Source of the DNA: an uncultured Bacteroidales bacterium
GTDB taxonomy: Bacteria > Bacteroidota > Bacteroidia > Bacteroidales > Paludibacteraceae
DNA: 64,000 nt
Direction of reading: 5' to 3'
Assembly (NCBI GenBank): GCA_900317745.1
Contig: ONHW01000002.1
Span: forward strand, 1 to 64,000
Part shown: positions 35,512 through 43,911 of the stretch, one piece after another
Position numbering within the stretch: position 1 is the first letter of the stretch
How the letters are laid out: each line of letters begins with the position of its first letter
Position numbers and translations under genes: made by a program
Notes under the pieces: model-generated
Told to the model about the DNA's origin: nothing
Seen by the model: the letters and a program-made list of their open reading frames with translations, nothing else
The model's database searches: none

Positions 35512-37260
35512 GTGGTCAAGTGGATTGAGCAGCATATAGGTCAGAAGCAGTTGGTACTGCTCTTGAGTCTGATGGTGGGCATATTGTCCGCTATTGCTGC
35601 GTATGCGCTCAAACTGTTTATCCACCTTATCCAGTACCTGATCAATACCTACCTCATTGCCGGCGAGCACTATTGGTGGCTGATTGTATGTCCGATGATA
35701 GGCATTGCTCTGGCGGCACTGTTCGTACGGTACGTGGTGCGCGACGATATATCCCATGGTATAACGAAGATCCTGTTTGCTATCTCGCAGCGCAAATCAA
35801 TCATCAAGCCGCACAACACCTGGTCGAGTCTCATTGGTAGCGGCATAACCATCGGCTTTGGCGGTTCGGTAGGTGCCGAGGCGCCTATTGTGTTGACAGG
35901 TGCGGCTATTGGCTCTAACCTTGCCAAACTCTTCCACCTCGATCAGAAAACAATGATGCTGATGATCGGTTGCGGTGCAGCCGGTGCTATTGGCGGCATA
36001 TTCAAGGCGCCTATTGCCGGTTTGGTTTTCACGTTGGAAGTCCTTATGATGGACATCACAATGAACTCCATCGCTCCGCTGCTCATCTCATCCGTTACTG
36101 CTACAGCCATTGCATACTTTACGACCGGCTTCACGCCGATGTTCGAACTGACAACTATTGAGGCGTTCACTCTGGGGCGTATCCCTTGGTACTTGCTCCT
36201 TGGCGTAGCCTGCGGATTTGTGTCGCTGTACTTCACACGTGGAATGAACAAACTCGAGCAGCACTTCAAGCGCCTGCCGAACATGTGGGTGAAGATCCTC
36301 ATTGGCGGCACAGTGCTGGGCGCACTGGTCTATCTGTTTCCGCCATTGTACGGCGAGGGCTACGATGTAATCCTGCAACTGTTCAACGACGACCCGCAAT
36401 CCGGCATAGCATATAGCCCGTTTGCACGGCTGGGGGACGGCGTGTGGGTGGTGATTGTATATTTCTCACTGGTGCTCCTGCTGAAGATCGTGGCCTCTGT
36501 TGCCACCAACGGCGGTGGCGGTGTGGGAGGTATATTTGCTCCCTCGCTCTTCATGGGTGCACTGACCGGATTCCTGTGCGCCTACCTGCTGAAGGCTGTA
36601 GGCGTGAATGTGCCTGTGGTGAACTTCACGTTGGTAGGTATGGCGGGACTGATGTCCGGTGTAATGCACGCGCCGCTGACAGGAATCTTCCTGATTGCCG
36701 AACTGACAGGCGGCTACCACCTGCTTATGCCGCTGATGATCGTTGCTGTGGTGTCGTATCTGACAATCATGCTCTTTGAGCCGCACAGCCTCTACGCCAT
36801 GCGTCTGGCGCAGAAGGGCGAACTGCTCACTCACAACAAAGACCGCTCAGTCCTCACTCTGTTGAAGATGGATAGTGTGCTGGAGACCGACCTTCGAACC
36901 GTGTCGCCGGATATGACCCTCGGACAACTGGTGAAAGTGATAGCGGATAGCAAGCGGAATATCTTCCCCGTAGTGGACGCCAAAGGCGAACTGCAGGGCA
37001 TATTGCTGCTGGACGAGGTGCGTAATATCATGTTCCAGCCGCGATTGTACAATCGCTTCACCGTTGGGCAACTGATGAACTACCCACAGATCATTCTCCG
37101 TCACGATATGCCTATGGAGAAAGTGATGGAGATCTTTGAGGACACCGGCGCGTGGAACTTGCCTGTAGTAGATGAGCAGAACAGGTATTTGGGCTTTGTA
37201 TCCAAATCGAAGATATTCAACTCCTATCGTCACGTGCTTGTGCACTTCTCCGAAGAATGA
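35512..37260 (+). CDS. ClC-family chloride channel/antiporter with CBS pair
   Basis: A 582-residue membrane protein with a ClC core of about 10-18 helices. Signature regions: GSVGAEAP with the gating glutamate Glu123, GGIFKAPIAGLVFTLE and GGGVGGIFAPSLFMGA. The gating glutamate favours chloride/proton exchange. Residues about 450-580 hold two CBS domains, often nucleotide-binding regulators. The start is GTG at 35512. The 3' end overlaps trmO by 4 bp (ATGA), so the two are translationally coupled. Confidence 0.9.
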   Translation: MVKWIEQHIGQKQLVLLLSLMVGILSAIAAYALKLFIHLIQYLINTYLIAGEHYWWLIVCPMIGIALAALFVRYVVRDDISHGITKILFAISQRKSIIKPHNTWSSLIGSGITIGFGGSVGAEAPIVLTGAAIGSNLAKLFHLDQKTMMLMIGCGAAGAIGGIFKAPIAGLVFTLEVLMMDITMNSIAPLLISSVTATAIAYFTTGFTPMFELTTIEAFTLGRIPWYLLLGVACGFVSLYFTRGMNKLEQHFKRLPNMWVKILIGGTVLGALVYLFPPLYGEGYDVILQLFNDDPQSGIAYSPFARLGDGVWVVIVYFSLVLLLKIVASVATNGGGGVGGIFAPSLFMGALTGFLCAYLLKAVGVNVPVVNFTLVGMAGLMSGVMHAPLTGIFLIAELTGGYHLLMPLMIVAVVSYLTIMLFEPHSLYAMRLAQKGELLTHNKDRSVLTLLKMDSVLETDLRTVSPDMTLGQLVKVIADSKRNIFPVVDAKGELQGILLLDEVRNIMFQPRLYNRFTVGQLMNYPQIILRHDMPMEKVMEIFEDTGAWNLPVVDEQNRYLGFVSKSKIFNSYRHVLVHFSEE

Positions 37261-37949
37261 CCTCCGCTACCGATCCCAATACCCTTGTTATGCGTCCTGT
37301 TGCGTATGCCCGCAACGGGTTTACCGACAAGTTCGGTATCCCCCGGCAGGCACGCGAGCACACGAGTCTGCGTACGCGCATTGTGTTCTGCCCCGCGTAC
37401 CGCAGCGAGGATGCTATACGCGGCATAGAGGCGTTCAGTCACCTCTGGCTGGTGTGGGGCTTTCACACTGTGCCGCAATCCGACCGTCCCAACCTGACTG
37501 TTCGTCCGCCACGATTAGGCGGCAACACGCGAATGGGCGTTTTTGCCACACGTTCACCCTACCGCCCCAATCCTGTAGGACTGACATCTGTCCGTCTGGT
37601 AGAAGTGGAGCATGACGCCAACGGCGCGCCGGTGCTGGTGGTGGAAGGAGCGGATATGATGGACGGAACGCCGATCTACGATATCAAACCTTACTTGGGC
37701 TACTGCGACAGCCACGCCGATGCGCGTGACGGTTTTGCGGGCAGCACACCCCGGCAGTTGTTACAGGTGCGCTGGTCGGCACCGTTGCCGGGTGGCGTGC
37801 CGCAGCAAGAACTGCAAGAGATACTGGAGCAGGATCCGCGACCTGCCTACCATGAGGATTCAGAGCGTGTATATGGCATTGATTATGCCGGGTGGAATAT
37901 CCACTTCCGCGTAGCGGATGGCGTGCTGGAAGTGGTGGATATACAATGA
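37257..37949 (+). CDS. trmO: tRNA (t6A37) N6-methyltransferase TrmO
   Basis: A 230-residue protein of the TrmO/TsaA (YaeB) family, which methylates N6-threonylcarbamoyladenosine at position 37 of certain tRNAs. Family signatures: FGIPRQA near the start, AFSHLWLVWGFH, the loop RMGVFATRSPYRPNPVGLT and LDIKPY-like YDIKPYLGYCD. The C-terminal domain with YGIDYAGWNIHF is also normal. Overlaps the ClC gene by 4 bp and converges on lpxB with a 3-bp gap. Confidence 0.92.
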   Translation: MTSATDPNTLVMRPVAYARNGFTDKFGIPRQAREHTSLRTRIVFCPAYRSEDAIRGIEAFSHLWLVWGFHTVPQSDRPNLTVRPPRLGGNTRMGVFATRSPYRPNPVGLTSVRLVEVEHDANGAPVLVVEGADMMDGTPIYDIKPYLGYCDSHADARDGFAGSTPRQLLQVRWSAPLPGGVPQQELQEILEQDPRPAYHEDSERVYGIDYAGWNIHFRVADGVLEVVDIQ

Positions 37950-37952
37950 ATA

Positions 37953-39098
37953 TCAGACTTCCCCGATGATTAGTTCGGCAGCCGCCTCTGCGGCACGCGA
38001 GGTGCCTAAGAGCCGTTGCACGTCATGATAGCCGGTTTGCATGGCTGCGACATAATTGCTGTCGGTCAGCAAGCGGCGTAACTCGTCACGAGTAGCCTCA
38101 ACGGTAAACTCGTATGCCAGCAGTTCGCGAATAACCTCGCGCCCGGCAACTATATTCACCAGCGTGAAATGCGGTATCTGGAACATGATAGGCCGCAACA
38201 ATCCCAATAGATGTCCGAAAGCCAGATGATAGACTGCCACTTGCGGGCAGCCGAGTAGTGCTGTCTCCAGTGTGGCTGTGCCCGAGTTGACGATTGCGGC
38301 TCGTGCGCTGCAGACAGCAGCGTAGGTATCGGTGGTGAGTTGTACCAATGGATGATTGGCACATAACCGCTCATATACTTGCGGCTCTATGCCCGGTGCC
38401 TGCGTGACAACTATCGTGCGTATGTCCGGCAAATCGCTGATAGCCTGCTCCGCAGCCAGAAGCATCTTAGGCAGGCAGTTTTCTATCTCATGCCTGCGGC
38501 TGCCAGGGAGGAGGGCTACGCTGTCGGACGCTTTGCTGTTTGAAGGTTTGAGCGCTTCGCTGTTTGAGGGTTGCGTTGCTTGGGTGTAGTCAGCGATAGC
38601 TTCGGCAGTGGGGTTGCCAACGTAGGTGCAAGTGTAGCCGTAGCGGGCGTAAAAGTCAGGCTCGAAAGGAAAGATACCCAATATACGGTCGCAATACTTG
38701 CCAATGGAGTGCACACGCCAACGTTTCCACGCCCAGATTTTTGGCGGTATATAATACGTAACGCGCGTGTCAGGCAGGTGGCGCTTGGCGAACTGTGCTA
38801 TATGCAGGTTGAAACCCGGATAGTCAATCAGTATAAGTTCGTCGGGGCGCTCGCTGAGCAGTGCCTGCTCGGCAATGCGGATGTTCGTGCGTATATCCTT
38901 CAGGTGAGTCAGTACCGCTACATAACCCATATAAGCCATGTTCCTGTAGTGCTGATACAGTCGGCAGCCTGCCGCCTGCATCTTGTCACCGCCCAAGCCG
39001 ACCATTACAGCCTCGCTGTCGTGCTGACGCAAGGCAGTAATCAGTCGGGCGGCGTGCATGTCGCCCGAGGCTTCACCGGCTATGAGGAAATACTTCAT
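37953..39098 (-). CDS. lpxB: Lipid-A-disaccharide synthase with repeat insert
   Basis: A 381-residue glycosyltransferase joining UDP-diacylglucosamine and lipid X in lipid A synthesis at the inner membrane. It starts KYFLIAGEASGDMHAARL; the family motifs YYIPPKIWAWKRWR, FPFEPDFY and YVGNPTAE are present. Residues about 168-190 (TQPSNSEALKPSNSKASDS) are a tandem repeat inserted just before LLPGSRRHEI, a site between the two domains. Normal relatives go almost directly from the YVGNP region to LLPGSR. It is the last gene of the long rfbA unit. Confidence 0.92.
   Translation of the reverse strand: MKYFLIAGEASGDMHAARLITALRQHDSEAVMVGLGGDKMQAAGCRLYQHYRNMAYMGYVAVLTHLKDIRTNIRIAEQALLSERPDELILIDYPGFNLHIAQFAKRHLPDTRVTYYIPPKIWAWKRWRVHSIGKYCDRILGIFPFEPDFYARYGYTCTYVGNPTAEAIADYTQATQPSNSEALKPSNSKASDSVALLPGSRRHEIENCLPKMLLAAEQAISDLPDIRTIVVTQAPGIEPQVYERLCANHPLVQLTTDTYAAVCSARAAIVNSGTATLETALLGCPQVAVYHLAFGHLLGLLRPIMFQIPHFTLVNIVAGREVIRELLAYEFTVEATRDELRRLLTDSNYVAAMQTGYHDVQRLLGTSRAAEAAAELIIGEV
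38527..38575 (-). repeat. 21-24 bp tandem repeat inside lpxB
   Basis: Two units of a word containing TTCGCTGTTTGAGGG (plus strand), reading PSNSEAL/PSNSKAS in lpxB. A 24-bp segment here (38549-38572) matches 22 of 24 bases at 6711-6734, inside the T9SS protein of the B12 operon. Confidence 0.75.
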
Positions 39099-39142
39099 GT
39101 TAGTCGAAAGGTCGGGTGCGCCCGACAGCGTAAATTAAGTAA

Positions 39143-39424
39143 TCAAAGGAGGATAATGGCGGCGGCCATATACGGGATAACTGCCACAATCACTCCTTTG
39201 GCAAGTTTCCAAAGATTGAACTCATACAGCACGAATGTTGCTGCCATGTTGACAAAAGTACCAAGCAGCACCATACGCCCGATCACAGGTCTGAGGGTCT
39301 GAAACATTCCCTCCTGCCACAAGTGATCCAGACTGATGGTGTGCGCGTATGCCAGGCAGAACAGTGCCGGCAGAATAAGTCCTGCCAGCAGCCCGAGCCA
39401 AAAGTTATCCCACTTGGAAGTCAT
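39143..39424 (-). CDS. Small conserved membrane protein
   Basis: 93 residues with three hydrophobic helices (LGLLAGLILPALFCLAYA, VLLGTFVNMAATFVLY, GVIVAVIPYMAAAIIL). It lies between surE and lpxB on the same strand. To my knowledge a small membrane protein is often found at this place in Bacteroidales, but no function is known. It may help envelope biogenesis given its neighbours (inference). Confidence 0.7.
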   Translation of the reverse strand: MTSKWDNFWLGLLAGLILPALFCLAYAHTISLDHLWQEGMFQTLRPVIGRMVLLGTFVNMAATFVLYEFNLWKLAKGVIVAVIPYMAAAIILL

Positions 39425-39469
39425 GGGTTGTTGATGATTTATGATTTAAAATTTCAAATTTATAATTTT

Positions 39470-40228
39470 TCAAAGCAACTGGTACGCCGTGAGGTCGAGC
39501 GAGGTAGGAGTGATACTGATGCGGTGGTGAGCAAGCGCATACTCGTCGGTATCCTCGGCATCAGGCTCAAGATTGACATAGTTGCCAACGAGCGTGTAGT
39601 AGGTACGCCCCTGCTCATCGGTGTGCGGTGCCAGTTCTTTCTCCCAATGTCCGCGGCACTGGCGCGTCCACTGTATGCCTTCAATCTGCCCGACAGGGAA
39701 ATTGACGTTATAGCAGATACCGTACGGCACCTCTTCCTCCAGCAGGTGGCGGGTAATCTCAGGTATATACTTTTCCGCCTCGGTGAGGTCGATATCCATC
39801 GCGTGGTCGTTGTATGAGAATCCGATAGCAGGTATACCATGCTCTGCAGCCACGAGGCACGCGCCCATCGTACCGGAGTAGATGACATTGATCGTGGCGT
39901 TCGAGCCGTGGTTGATACCCGACACCACGAGGTCAATCTTTGTTGCATCGCCTTCGTACAGCGCGTTGATGGCAAGTTTGAGCGCGTCGGCCGGTGTGCC
40001 GTTGGTGGTGTAGATCTCCGCCTCGCCCAAGCCGTACTCCGTGCCATCAATGCGCGTGAGGTACATGGGCTTGTTGACGGTTATGCCTGCTGCAGCACCG
40101 CTACGCGGTCCGTCAGGGGCGATAACCACTACGTGCCCGAACGGAAGCATGGTGCGCACGAGAGTCAGTATGCCCTGTGTGCCCCAACCATCATCGTTTG
40201 TTATGAGTATGTTCAAGTCATTTGCCAT
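39470..40228 (-). CDS. surE: 5'/3'-nucleotidase SurE
   Basis: A metal-dependent phosphatase of nucleoside monophosphates, linked to stress survival. The start is set at ATG 40226-40228 (MANDLNILITNDDG), giving 252 residues; a start 15 nt earlier (MVNDK) lies in the CATTT-repeat spacer. Metal ligands are Asp12 and Asp13, with the downstream motif SGINHGSNA; SGTMGACLVAAEHGIPAI is the usual helix. It sits between glmM and the small membrane gene, spaced for co-transcription. Confidence 0.92.
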   Translation of the reverse strand: MANDLNILITNDDGWGTQGILTLVRTMLPFGHVVVIAPDGPRSGAAAGITVNKPMYLTRIDGTEYGLGEAEIYTTNGTPADALKLAINALYEGDATKIDLVVSGINHGSNATINVIYSGTMGACLVAAEHGIPAIGFSYNDHAMDIDLTEAEKYIPEITRHLLEEEVPYGICYNVNFPVGQIEGIQWTRQCRGHWEKELAPHTDEQGRTYYTLVGNYVNLEPDAEDTDEYALAHHRISITPTSLDLTAYQLL

Positions 40229-40249
40229 TTTGTCATTCACCATTTACCA

Positions 40250-41617
40250 TTATTTGATTGCGTCTTTGATTTGCTGTGCGAGTGCGTCAGCCTGCTCGAT
40301 GGTTGCAGCCTCGCTATAGATACGGATGATCGGTTCGGTGTTCGACTTGCGCAGGTGTACCCAGCCGTCAGCAAAGTCAATCTTTACACCGTCGATTGTC
40401 GTAATCCGCTCGTTGGCGTACTTCTGTTTGATACGTTCGAGCAGTGCGTCAACGTCCATGTCGGGCGTGAGGTCGATGCGGTTCTTGGAGATGCAGTAGT
40501 TGGGGTAGGTGCGTCGCAGTTCGCTGACCTTCATGCCGCTGTGTGCCAGATGGCTAAGGAACAGAGCCACGCCAACGAGTGCGTCGCGACCATAGTGGCT
40601 GGCTGGATAGATCACTCCGCCGTTGCCTTCGCCGCCGATCACGGCATTGTTCTTGCGCATGAGTGTGGTGACGTTCACTTCGCCTACAGCCGAAGCCTCG
40701 TAGGTGCCGCCGTAGCGACGGGTGACATCAGCCAGTGCGCGTGTGGAGGAGAGGTTGCTGACCGTGTTACCCGGCGTATGCTTGAGCACATAGTCGGCAA
40801 CGCTGACCAACGTATATTCCTCACCGAACATATCTCCGTTTTCGCAGATGATAGCCAAACGGTCAACATCCGGGTCAACTACAAATCCTACATCCGCTTT
40901 GCCGCTACGCAGCAGGTCGCTGATCTCGGTGAGATGTTGCGGCAGCGGTTCGGGGTTATGCGGGAAGTGTCCGTCGGGTGTGCAGTTGAGGCGGATAATA
41001 TTCTTCACTCCGAGTGCCTCCAGCACGGCAGGAATAGCTAATCCGCCAACGGAGTTGACGCAATCAATAGCCACGGTGAAGTTAGCCTTGCGTATCGCCT
41101 CGACGTCCACAAGTTTCAAGTTCAGTACGTTCTGCACGTGGTAGGGCAGATAATCTTTGTGCTCGATAGCGCCGAGTTCGCCAATCTCGGCGAAAGTGAA
41201 GTCTTCGCGCTCGGCGATGGCGAGCACCTCTTTACCCTCTTTGTCAGAGAGGAACTCTCCGCGCTCGTTAAGCAGTTTGAGCGCGTTCCACTGCATAGGG
41301 TTGTGGCTGGCGGTGAGGATGATACCTCCTGCAGCCTGCTCACCAATGACTGCCAGTTCAGTGGTAGGCGTGGTGGCGAGACCGATGTTTACCACGCGGT
41401 AGCCCATACCGCTTAGTGTGGCTGTAACGAGCATGTCAACCATCTGACCACTAATGCGTGCGTCACGACCTACGATGAGTGTGCGGTTGTCGGGCATAGC
41501 CTGGCGACGCTGGGTGGCGTATGCTGCACTGAAACGAACGATATCTACGGGATTGAGTCCCTCGCCTACGCGGCCGCCTATCGTACCGCGTATGCCGGAA
41601 ATGCTTTTGACTAACAT
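40250..41617 (-). CDS. glmM: Phosphoglucosamine mutase (phosphohexomutase family)
   Basis: A 455-residue cytosolic enzyme; the Bacteroidota type converts glucosamine-6-phosphate to glucosamine-1-phosphate for UDP-GlcNAc. It starts MLVKSISGIRGTIGG; the phosphoserine loop TASHNP has Ser104, the metal loop is DPDVDR, the sugar loop GEGNGG and the phosphate loop RKSNTEP. Phosphomannomutase activity cannot be excluded by sequence alone. Within an operon with surE, lpxB and rfbA it fits cell-envelope precursor supply. Confidence 0.9.
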   Translation of the reverse strand: MLVKSISGIRGTIGGRVGEGLNPVDIVRFSAAYATQRRQAMPDNRTLIVGRDARISGQMVDMLVTATLSGMGYRVVNIGLATTPTTELAVIGEQAAGGIILTASHNPMQWNALKLLNERGEFLSDKEGKEVLAIAEREDFTFAEIGELGAIEHKDYLPYHVQNVLNLKLVDVEAIRKANFTVAIDCVNSVGGLAIPAVLEALGVKNIIRLNCTPDGHFPHNPEPLPQHLTEISDLLRSGKADVGFVVDPDVDRLAIICENGDMFGEEYTLVSVADYVLKHTPGNTVSNLSSTRALADVTRRYGGTYEASAVGEVNVTTLMRKNNAVIGGEGNGGVIYPASHYGRDALVGVALFLSHLAHSGMKVSELRRTYPNYCISKNRIDLTPDMDVDALLERIKQKYANERITTIDGVKIDFADGWVHLRKSNTEPIIRIYSEAATIEQADALAQQIKDAIK

Positions 41618-41629
41618 AAAGATATTTGC

Positions 41630-41700
41630 GATTTGGTCATTTACTATTTGGTTATTTACTATTTGGCTATTTACAATTTTGACATTTATTTTGTCATTTT
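41630..41700. repeat. ATTTACTATTTGGTT-type tandem array before glmM
   Basis: Three near-identical units of ATTTGGTTATTTACT followed by ATTTTG words. It begins 13 nt upstream of the glmM start (minus strand) and fills most of the gap to the DUF4827 gene. A related word, ATTTACCATTTGG, precedes the PfkB gene at 55404. Confidence 0.8.
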
Positions 41701-41734
41701 GTTATTTTGCTGTTTTGTCCGGATGGCTGAAGAA

Positions 41735-42277
41735 TTAGTATCTCGGAATCTGGATATGCATGTCGTAGCCGTACGGGATAACGGCACTCTTTTCGGCATC
41801 CATGCCCTGCTTGCTGGGGCAGATGATCTTGCACGCGGCACCGTTGTGCTTCATATATCCGACTGCCACGAGCCATCCGCGAGGAACGGAAGTCTCGGTG
41901 AGCGTGTAGGTGAAGGTGGTGGGATACGCCTGCTCGATGGTATTCATGTAGCGTGCGGTATCTGCGATGGCATTGAGGGTGTAACGAATGTAACGGACGT
42001 TGATCTTGTCGTACTCCTTGACGGTATATGAAGAATCGCCTGCCTTGACAAGGTGGTAGTACAAGTCGTCGTAACCCGGAACCTTGAGGTAATCTTTTTC
42101 TCCCCAGTCGGCTTCGCTATCGGGTTCCTCGTAGATAATGTTGATACCTTGCCGCTTGATAAAATCGGCAATCAGTTTGTCTTCCTCTGCGCGCTTGGCG
42201 GAGTAGCTATTCTTGTTGCAAGCCGTCAGCCCTGTCAGTAGGAGCAGAGAGAGGATTATTAGGGTTGAATGTTTCAT
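41735..42277 (-). CDS. DUF4827 lipoprotein
   Basis: A 180-residue lipoprotein (MKHSTLIILSLLLLTGLTAC, Cys20) of the DUF4827 family found in Bacteroidales. The C-terminal half (GWLVAVGYMKHNGAACKIICPSKQGM, then YDMHIQIPRY) resembles an FKBP-type fold in outline, and it follows another FKBP-like lipoprotein. Its first 71 bases overlap the end of that gene in another frame. Peptidyl-prolyl isomerase activity is not shown for the family as far as I know. Confidence 0.75.
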   Translation of the reverse strand: MKHSTLIILSLLLLTGLTACNKNSYSAKRAEEDKLIADFIKRQGINIIYEEPDSEADWGEKDYLKVPGYDDLYYHLVKAGDSSYTVKEYDKINVRYIRYTLNAIADTARYMNTIEQAYPTTFTYTLTETSVPRGWLVAVGYMKHNGAACKIICPSKQGMDAEKSAVIPYGYDMHIQIPRY

Positions 42278-42905
42278 ATTCGTTTTGCCCGATGGGCACT
42301 AATATTACTTTGTTGTCAGTTGAGTCGCTCGTCAGTCTTACATCTTCGAGCGGTGTGGTGTGCATAGTGAGCAGTACGCGCAGGTTGGCGAATGGCGGAA
42401 TTACTCCGCGACCTTCTTTCCCGTAGGCTGCGTACCATGCTGTGAGAATGAGCACTGTGTCCTGCGGTACCATTTCAGAGAGCATGATCTGATAGGCAAA
42501 CGGTTCTTCTTTTTCGGGTGTGTCAGAGCCTTCAGAGCAGCGGTCGTAGGTGCGGATGGCATCGAGCAGCAGTTGTCCGTCGAGTGTGCATACTCGCTCG
42601 TGGATGAGCATGCATGTGTCCTGCGGCAATGGCGTGTGCATGTAGTTGATATGCTCTTCAGCCTTGTGCGTATAGCGGTACCACCATCCGAGCTCGTGCT
42701 GCACCCATCTGCCGGTGTCTGCCTTGACAGCGGCAGTCACCTCGTTTTCCGCCATCAGAGTCTGGCGTTGCTTGGCGAGGATCTGTTCGGTGTTTTGCGG
42801 CTCGTCGCTGCTGTCATTGTGTGCCGATGAACTATTTGTCTGCCGGTGGCAGCCGACAGATGGTATGAGCAGTAGTGGAAGAATGAGTGCAGTCAGACGT
42901 TTCAT
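42207..42905 (-). CDS. FKBP-like peptidyl-prolyl isomerase lipoprotein
   Basis: A 232-residue lipoprotein (lipobox VGC, Cys19). After a Ser/Asp-rich spacer, the segment ending AAYGKEGRGVIPPFANLRVLLTM is the typical C-terminal part of an FKBP domain. Similar lipoproteins (GldI-like) accompany envelope and T9SS functions in Bacteroidota, so a periplasmic folding role is plausible. It overlaps rfbA by 4 bp and the DUF4827 gene by 71 bp. The last 20 residues are encoded in the overlap and look unstructured. Confidence 0.7.
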   Translation of the reverse strand: MKRLTALILPLLLIPSVGCHRQTNSSSAHNDSSDEPQNTEQILAKQRQTLMAENEVTAAVKADTGRWVQHELGWWYRYTHKAEEHINYMHTPLPQDTCMLIHERVCTLDGQLLLDAIRTYDRCSEGSDTPEKEEPFAYQIMLSEMVPQDTVLILTAWYAAYGKEGRGVIPPFANLRVLLTMHTTPLEDVRLTSDSTDNKVILVPIGQNEYETFNPNNPLSAPTDRADGLQQE

Positions 42906-43783
42906 GCTTTCGTTTGTGCCATACGAATGAGATACTGCCCGTAAGAGGTCTTACCCATCTGTTCGCCCAGAGTGCGCAGTTCGTCGCTGCTGATCCAGCC
43001 GTTGCGCCATGCTATCTCCTCGATGCAGCTGACGTAGAAGCCTTGGCGGTTCTGAATGGTAGCAATGAAATTGCCTGCCTCAATCAGGCTGTCGCAATTG
43101 CCGGTGTCGAGCCAGGCAAAGCCGCGCGAGAAGAGTTTGACGCTCAGGTTGCCTTCGGCGAGGTAGGTCTTGTTGAGATCTGTGATCTCGTACTCGCCAC
43201 GTTTGGACGGCTGCAGTGCTGCGGCTTTGGCGGTGACTGTTGCGTCGTAGAAGTACAGACCGGGAACAGCGTAGTTCGACTTGGGGTGCTCGGGTTTCTC
43301 CTCGAGCGAGAGAACATGTCCGTCGGCATCGAACTCCACCACGCCGTATGCGCGCGGATCCATTACTTCGTAGCCGAAGATGCAGGCGCCGCCGTTGGTC
43401 TCGACCTGCTCGACTGCGTCACGCAGTATATGGCGGAAGCCATGTCCGTAGAACAGGTTGTCGCCCAGAATGAGGCAACCCGGTTCGCCGCCAAGAAACT
43501 CTTTGCCCAGTACAAAAGCTTGCGCAAGTCCGTTAGGCACGAGTTGAACTTTGTACTCCAGGCGCATGCCTAAGCGCGAACCATCGCCAAGCAGTTCTTC
43601 GAACATAGGCAAGTCGCGCGGTGTGGAGATGATCAGCACTTCGCGGATGCCTGCCATCATAAGTGTAGAAAGCGGATAGTAGATCATCGGCTTGTCGTAC
43701 ACAGGCATGATCTGTTTGCTGATAGCTTTGGACAGCGGATAAAGTCGCGTGGCACTACCGCCCGCCAGAATAATTCCTTTCAT
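42902..43783 (-). CDS. rfbA: Glucose-1-phosphate thymidylyltransferase
   Basis: A 293-residue cytosolic enzyme making dTDP-glucose from dTTP and glucose-1-phosphate, first step to dTDP-rhamnose. The nucleotide motif GIILAGGSATRLYP is followed by KAISKQIMPVYDKPMIYYPL; LGDNLFYG, EEKPEHPKSNYAVPGLYFYD and GFAWLDTG are family signatures. The product feeds RfbB (19728). It is the first gene of the minus-strand envelope unit and has a strong promoter match at 43831-43862. Confidence 0.95.
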   Translation of the reverse strand: MKGIILAGGSATRLYPLSKAISKQIMPVYDKPMIYYPLSTLMMAGIREVLIISTPRDLPMFEELLGDGSRLGMRLEYKVQLVPNGLAQAFVLGKEFLGGEPGCLILGDNLFYGHGFRHILRDAVEQVETNGGACIFGYEVMDPRAYGVVEFDADGHVLSLEEKPEHPKSNYAVPGLYFYDATVTAKAAALQPSKRGEYEITDLNKTYLAEGNLSVKLFSRGFAWLDTGNCDSLIEAGNFIATIQNRQGFYVSCIEEIAWRNGWISSDELRTLGEQMGKTSYGQYLIRMAQTKA

Positions 43784-43830
43784 TGTATGGGGTGTTTGGG
43801 TATAATCTTGTTATTATTGCTAAACGCCCA

Positions 43831-43862
43831 CAAAGTTACGAAAAAAAAAGCAAATATGCAAA
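43831..43862 (-). promoter_or_regulatory. Promoter of the rfbA-lpxB envelope unit
   Basis: Minus strand TTTG (43859-43862) and TAACTTTG (43831-43838), 20-nt spacing, 47 nt before the rfbA ATG. Confidence 0.75.
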
Positions 43863-43911
43863 TTTTCTGCAATAAATATGCAAGGAATTTTTATTCTGCG
43901 TTGTTTCTTGT

